A stretch of DNA of 64,000 nt from JBEKTW01 sp049515655 (GTDB lineage: Bacteria; Bacteroidota; Ignavibacteria; UBA10030; SZUA-254): NCBI GenBank assembly GCA_049515655.1, contig JBEKTW010000019.1, positions 1 to 64,000 of the forward strand, in the 5' to 3' direction. Positions 61,077-64,000 of the stretch are shown one piece after another (within the stretch, counting starts at the first letter, position 1; the number at the start of each line of letters is the position of its first letter). Both the position numbers and the translations under genes were made by a program. Under the pieces are notes generated by a model. The model saw nothing but the letters and a program-made list of their open reading frames with translations. It was not told the origin of the DNA and ran no database searches.

Positions 61077-61550
61077 TCATCGACCGTTCTCTGATGATTG
61101 AGATGGGTCATTGGAAATCCCCCGCCGGGCTCGTGGAAAAATTAAGTAGAGTAATAGCGATACCGCAACGCCAATCAAGAATGGCAACCACTGCATCAAA
61201 AGAAGACTGAGCAAGAGGCCACTCCACCAGGGGAGGTCTCGCACCAGCTCAAGTAATGCGCGACTCCTCGTGGACGGAAACAAGAGCATCATGGGGAAGT
61301 GATGGCTCAGCGCACTGAACATTCCCCAAAGCGCAAACCCAAGAACAAGCAATCGCCAAGATGAATAGGCGAGGGAAAAGAGAACGCAAACCAAACAGAC
61401 CAGCCAGCCGACGAATCTATAAAAATCTGACGTCCACAACGTCCCCCGTCGCTCTTCCCTCAACTCTGCCAACTGCTTCCTCGTGAGATAAATTCCACCC
61501 AAAGCGATTAACCCACCGATGATGGTTGCAACGATGCGAAGGGTATCCAT
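61077..61550 (-). CDS. Small membrane protein of unknown function
   Basis: A 157-residue protein with an N-terminal membrane anchor (IVATIIGGLIALGGIYLT), a basic helix (KQLAELREERRG) and about four more hydrophobic segments (FVGWLVCLVCVLFSLAY, LLVLGFALWGMFSALSH, WSGLLLSLLLMQWLPFLIGV, SLLLYLIF). I do not recognise a family. It is encoded upstream of the T9SS propeller gene within the putative element, 69 bases from its start, and could be co-transcribed with it. Confidence 0.6.
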   Translation of the reverse strand: MDTLRIVATIIGGLIALGGIYLTRKQLAELREERRGTLWTSDFYRFVGWLVCLVCVLFSLAYSSWRLLVLGFALWGMFSALSHHFPMMLLFPSTRSRALLELVRDLPWWSGLLLSLLLMQWLPFLIGVAVSLLLYLIFPRARRGISNDPSQSSENGR

Positions 61551-61759
61551 GCTTCACCTCAGCAAATAAGACTCCCTCTGCTTGTGCTGACAAGCCCCGC
61601 CAATGGCTTTCCCCGATGGGTACACAAACAGAGAGCAATTGAAAAGTAGATTTCATGGCGTTTCTGTCAGAGTTCAAGAACCATCTAAAGTTACGGATAT
61701 TCTAACTGCAATTCAATAAGGCACTTCTTTCGCTCATATTTGCCCTTGGACAGCCTCCC

Positions 61760-61966
61760 TCAGTTCAAAGGTAGAGAAATCCTGTTCACAGCGCTGCAAA
61801 GCTCGCTCGCTGCAAGGTGAGAATACACCTCAGTAACCTTCTTGAGTGCTTCAAACTTCAGGGAACACTTTGAGGACTTCTAGCGCTTCTTCCCCCGCTC
61901 ATCAACGTAGCCAATGTAGTACGTGCCGTCGCGCTTCCAGAGATAGAACTTTTGTGAGGTAGGCAT
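61760..61966 (-). pseudogene. Tyrosine integrase remnant (N and C termini fused, nonsense codon)
   Basis: From the ATG at 61964-61966 the frame reads MPTSQKFYLWKRDGTYYIGY then VDERGKKR and a TAG at 61880-61882. It continues in the same frame with KSSKCSLKFEALKKV and directly into TEVYSHLAASELCSAVNRIS, ending at TGA 61760-61762. The first part is the arm/N-terminal domain of a phage-type integrase, in which the TAG stands where a Trp (TGG) is usual. The last part is an integrase C terminus with the nucleophile-type Tyr in VYSHL. The whole core domain has been deleted. It sits 160 bases from the 3' end of tRNA-Pro, where an element's integrase is expected. Confidence 0.75.
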
Positions 61967-62052
61967 TGTTGAAATTCCTTCCTACCAGCCTGAAAAATTG
62001 GCTGGCGTTCAACAATTCCATCAACAGAGGAAGGAGAACCTTAGTAATTTGT

Positions 62053-62099
62053 CGGAACGGCGGGATTTTCCGCCTGCGGTTCGTTTCGCTCACCTTCGG
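62053..62099. repeat. 47-base tRNA-Pro-derived repeat, right copy
   Basis: This is the second copy of the unit at 58844-58890 (three mismatches in 47). Its first 16 bases repeat the tRNA-Pro 3' end, and 62051-62068 shares 18 bases with 62126-62143. The remainder (CCGCC … GGCGG) forms an inverted repeat. It lies 28 bases from the intact tRNA, on its 3' side. Confidence 0.6.
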
Positions 62100-62126
62100 C
62101 GGACATGGAACCCGCGACGTTCTTCG

Positions 62127-62200
62127 TCGGAACGGCGGGATTTGAACCCGCGACCCCTTGCACCCCAAGCAAGTGCGCTACCGGGCTGCGCCACGTTCCG
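62127..62200 (-). tRNA. tRNA-Pro (anticodon GGG)
   Basis: A complete cloverleaf is seen on the minus strand: acceptor CGGAACG/CGTTCCG (62194-62200 with 62128-62134), D-arm with GCGCAGCCCGGTAGCGC, anticodon arm CTTGC-TTGGGGT-GCAAG with anticodon GGG (62164-62166), a short variable loop, and T-arm GCGGG-TTCAAAT-CCCGC. The discriminator is A at 62127; CCA is not encoded. Confidence 0.95.
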
Positions 62201-62205
62201 AAAAC

Positions 62206-62465
62206 TAAATTAAAAATGAAAAATTAAAAAGGAAAAAATGAACCGCGATGAAATTCCGTGGTTCCTGGTACTCTGTTCTTTGTTCTTGGTTCTTGGTTGT
62301 TGGTTCTTTGCCAATAGTCATTGGTCATTGGTCATTTGTTCTCAGTTCTGTCCTTCTGCTCTTAGCCGTTTGCTTTTGGCTTTTGGCTCCTATCACCCTT
62401 CCTCCATTTCACCGATTCTGCTATTCACCCCTTCTTCCTTTCATCATCTCAACATCTCATAATCT
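62206..62465. repeat. Composite intergenic repeat, inverted relative to 29.8 kb
   Basis: The gap between tRNA-Pro and the MerR gene starts with the AT-rich module (62206-62230). It then has GTTCTTG/GTTCTTGGTT words and TCATTGG heptamers (about 62315-62336), CTTTTGGCTTTTGGCTCC, and at 62387-62435 the 49-base perfect inverted copy of 29821-29869. It closes with CATCTCAACATCTCATAATCTC. Open frames here encode only repeat-derived peptides. Confidence 0.85.
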
Positions 62466-62476
62466 CGCAATCTTCC

Positions 62477-62872
62477 TCACGTCAATCTCACCAGCAACTC
62501 TTCAAGAAACCTCTTAATCTCGACCATGTCCTGTTGAGCGCGATTCTCGGCCGGCTTCGGTGCCGCCGGGGCGGACTGCGTAGAATCCGTGAGAAGCTCG
62601 AGCTGCTCGCCGGTCTCACCATCGGGAGCATACCCCATCAACACCTGCTTGGCTCCCTCGATCGTGTAACGCTCTTCACGCAGCAGTTTTTTTATATAGA
62701 GAATCAATTTGATGTCACGGTTCGTATAGATACGGTTGCCGGCACGGTTCTTCGACGGCTGGAGCTGCTCAAATTCCGTCTCCCAATACCGCAGAACATA
62801 TTGCTCGAGCTCTGTGATCTTGCTGACCTCGCTGATCGAATAATAGAGCTTCTTGATTCCGAGTTGTTTCAT
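62477..62872 (-). CDS. MerR family transcriptional regulator
   Basis: A 131-residue DNA-binding protein. The N-terminal winged helix-turn-helix reads KKLYYSISEVSKITELEQYVLRYWETEF (the MerR 'YYxIGEVA… LRYWE' pattern) followed by RIYTNRDIKLILYIKKLLREE and IEGAKQVLMGYAPDG. The short C-terminal part is predicted to be a dimerising helix (DMVEIKRFLEELLVRL), with no cysteines for metal binding. This small MerR type is common next to housekeeping genes in Bacteroidota; its ligand and targets are unknown. It is separated from acpS by 107 bases. Confidence 0.92.
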   Translation of the reverse strand: MKQLGIKKLYYSISEVSKITELEQYVLRYWETEFEQLQPSKNRAGNRIYTNRDIKLILYIKKLLREERYTIEGAKQVLMGYAPDGETGEQLELLTDSTQSAPAAPKPAENRAQQDMVEIKRFLEELLVRLT

Positions 62873-62979
62873 TGGCGTTGCACCTCACTATTCTTATTGA
62901 GCCGGTTGATTGGTTAATAATACCAAAATTCTTGCCGAAAATCAACAGTCCGGAGAACCCCGAAACTACCTTTTCTGGT

Positions 62980-63357
62980 TCAATCTTGAGTTCTTCCAAT
63001 GACTGCGAATGCCACGACGAGTTCACGCGTGTGCGAGATCGATAGGAAGATCCTGCTGCGACTCATCAAATTCTTCACATGCCCGGTCAAGACGATCGAG
63101 GGTTTGCCCGACTCATCATTGACGACTTCCACGTCTTTCCATCGGAATCCTCCGCTCCATCCTATGGCGAGCGCTTTCGCGACCGCTTCCTTTGCGGCGA
63201 AACGCGCGGCAAAATGTTGATAAGAACTCTTCTTCGAAGTACAGTACCGAATCTCCGCTTCGGTAAAGATTTTTTCCAGGAAGCGTCCCCCCCATGTTTC
63301 GATGGTGTCGCGGATACGGCCTACTTCAACGAGGTCAACGCCGATGCCTTCAATCAT
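62980..63357 (-). CDS. acpS: Holo-[acyl-carrier-protein] synthase
   Basis: AcpS transfers 4'-phosphopantetheine from CoA to acyl carrier protein. The 125-residue length is normal. The magnesium-binding IGVDLVEVGRI is at about 4-14, the second signature FAAKEAVAKALAIG (with the Glu that completes the metal site) is in the middle, and HVKNLMSRSRIFLSISHTRELVVAFAVI closes the protein (read as two parts: RIFLSISHTRELV and AFAVI). The stop codon of the upstream HAD gene lies eight bases inside its start, so the two are translationally coupled. Confidence 0.95.
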   Translation of the reverse strand: MIEGIGVDLVEVGRIRDTIETWGGRFLEKIFTEAEIRYCTSKKSSYQHFAARFAAKEAVAKALAIGWSGGFRWKDVEVVNDESGKPSIVLTGHVKNLMSRSRIFLSISHTRELVVAFAVIGRTQD

Positions 63358-64000
63358 GCGACAGTGCTCCCGCGCCCTCTTTCTCGACGATGGGAATCAA
63401 ATCTTTGATGTCGTCGATTTCATAGTCGGCATGAGTTTCCATCGTTCCGAATGTGTCGCCGTAGCGCGCGAACACTGTTTTCATCCCCAGCTTTGCGGCT
63501 CCGATCATATCGCGCTCGGCCCAGTCGCCAACCATAAGGGCTTCTTCCGCCCGCACCTGCAGCGATTCGAGGGCTTTGAGAAACGGACCGGGAAGCGGTT
63601 TACGTTCGCCGGTGTCATCGAATGTCACGACCGAATGGAAAATGTGATGAAAGTTCAGATAGCACAGCCGCAGCCAGGCCTCTCGTGCGGGCGCGTCGGA
63701 GACCACCGCAAGCTTCAGGCCCCGCTTGAGCAGCTCCATCAACGTCATGTAGACGTGAGGATAGGGCACGAGGGCAGCCTCACGGGCGCGGCGGTACGCA
63801 ATAATTCCCGCTGAAAGAATCTTGTAGTCGACTTTGTTGAAGACGTCGTACAGTAGCTGGTCAAACACGCTCTGGAACTCGATCCCCCGTTCCTTGTAGA
63901 TCGCATCGATGCGGGTTCTCACTTCATCGGAAGACAGTCCGAGCCCGGCATCGATCATCGCGTGGATCGCCGCATCGATCGCCTGGCGCTTCATCGCCAT
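63350..64000 (-). CDS. HAD superfamily hydrolase (N terminus beyond window)
   Basis: The C-terminal 216 residues of a haloacid-dehalogenase-type hydrolase. The segment starting MAMKRQAIDAAIHAMIDAG aligns with the cap region that normally follows the DxDNT nucleophile motif, and that motif is not in this window, so the true start lies past base 64000. Visible are motif II LAVVSDAPAREAW, the lysine of motif III in RKPLPGPFLKALE and motif IV VGDWAERDMIGAAKLGM. The substrate is unknown; phosphatase or dehalogenase activity is possible. It overlaps acpS by eight bases. Confidence 0.85.
   Translation of the reverse strand: MAMKRQAIDAAIHAMIDAGLGLSSDEVRTRIDAIYKERGIEFQSVFDQLLYDVFNKVDYKILSAGIIAYRRAREAALVPYPHVYMTLMELLKRGLKLAVVSDAPAREAWLRLCYLNFHHIFHSVVTFDDTGERKPLPGPFLKALESLQVRAEEALMVGDWAERDMIGAAKLGMKTVFARYGDTFGTMETHADYEIDDIKDLIPIVEKEGAGALSHD

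Overview
The window looks like chromosomal DNA of a Gram-negative bacterium of the Bacteroidota/Chlorobiota/Ignavibacteria neighbourhood. The support is direct for the cell envelope (an LptD-type outer-membrane LPS protein) and for type IX secretion cargo: two secreted proteins end in a C-terminal sorting domain with the PNPFNP motif and the 'GL-E-G-KSV-W-GVY-YRL' pattern typical of that group. The exact taxon cannot be fixed from sequence reading alone. Most genes are moderately GC-rich and lie on the minus strand.

Layout. 0-16.4 kb: clpX on the plus strand, then a long run of minus-strand housekeeping genes (lptD, a ROK sugar kinase, a CNBD-GAF-SpoIIE phosphatase, rarA, an FtsB/DivIC-like protein, an ABC ATPase with two membrane partners and a Yip1-like protein, ddl, a fused homocysteine methyltransferase/MTHFR, two thioredoxin-fold proteins). 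16.6-25.8 kb: the lysine/aspartate set (asd, lysA, aspartokinase) with a DUF1611 protein, an M50 membrane protease, xerD and a 7TM-HD phosphohydrolase. 26.2-31.1 kb: an accessory strip with repeats, a compositionally chimeric NmrA-like gene, an AT-rich cyclase gene, a Tat-exported class V aminotransferase-like protein and two small membrane proteins. 31.2-40.7 kb: one giant (2954 aa) subtilisin-like, T9SS-sorted surface protease, bracketed by two degenerate tRNA-Gln(CUG) pieces. 40.7-49.5 kb: an SSS symporter, a STAS protein, a half-length GT9-like protein, a SWIM-finger protein beside an enlarged NAD-dependent DNA ligase, a RodZ-like protein and a hybrid histidine kinase. 49.7-55.0 kb: a two-gene plus-strand unit joining a DUF2334 deacetylase/glutaminase-like/TIM-barrel protein to a processive family 2 glycosyltransferase; this is the best candidate for an undescribed system (exopolysaccharide synthesis and trimming). 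55-58.8 kb: an MBL hydrolase, a GT39 glycosyltransferase and membrane proteins. 58.8-62.2 kb: what I read as a decayed integrative element at an intact tRNA-Pro(GGG), with an integrase pseudogene and two more copies of the tRNA 3' end. 62.4-64 kb: a MerR regulator, acpS and a HAD hydrolase cut by the window edge.

Two genome-scale themes stand out. First, at least seven intergenic gaps are filled with degenerate short-period (mostly 7- or 8-base) repeats and shared modules, including a 49-base perfect inverted copy shared between 29.8 kb and 62.4 kb. Second, both T9SS cargo genes sit next to tRNA-derived fragments, which suggests that secreted-protein genes have moved by tRNA-targeted integration. 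All family assignments are from motif reading; no database search was run.
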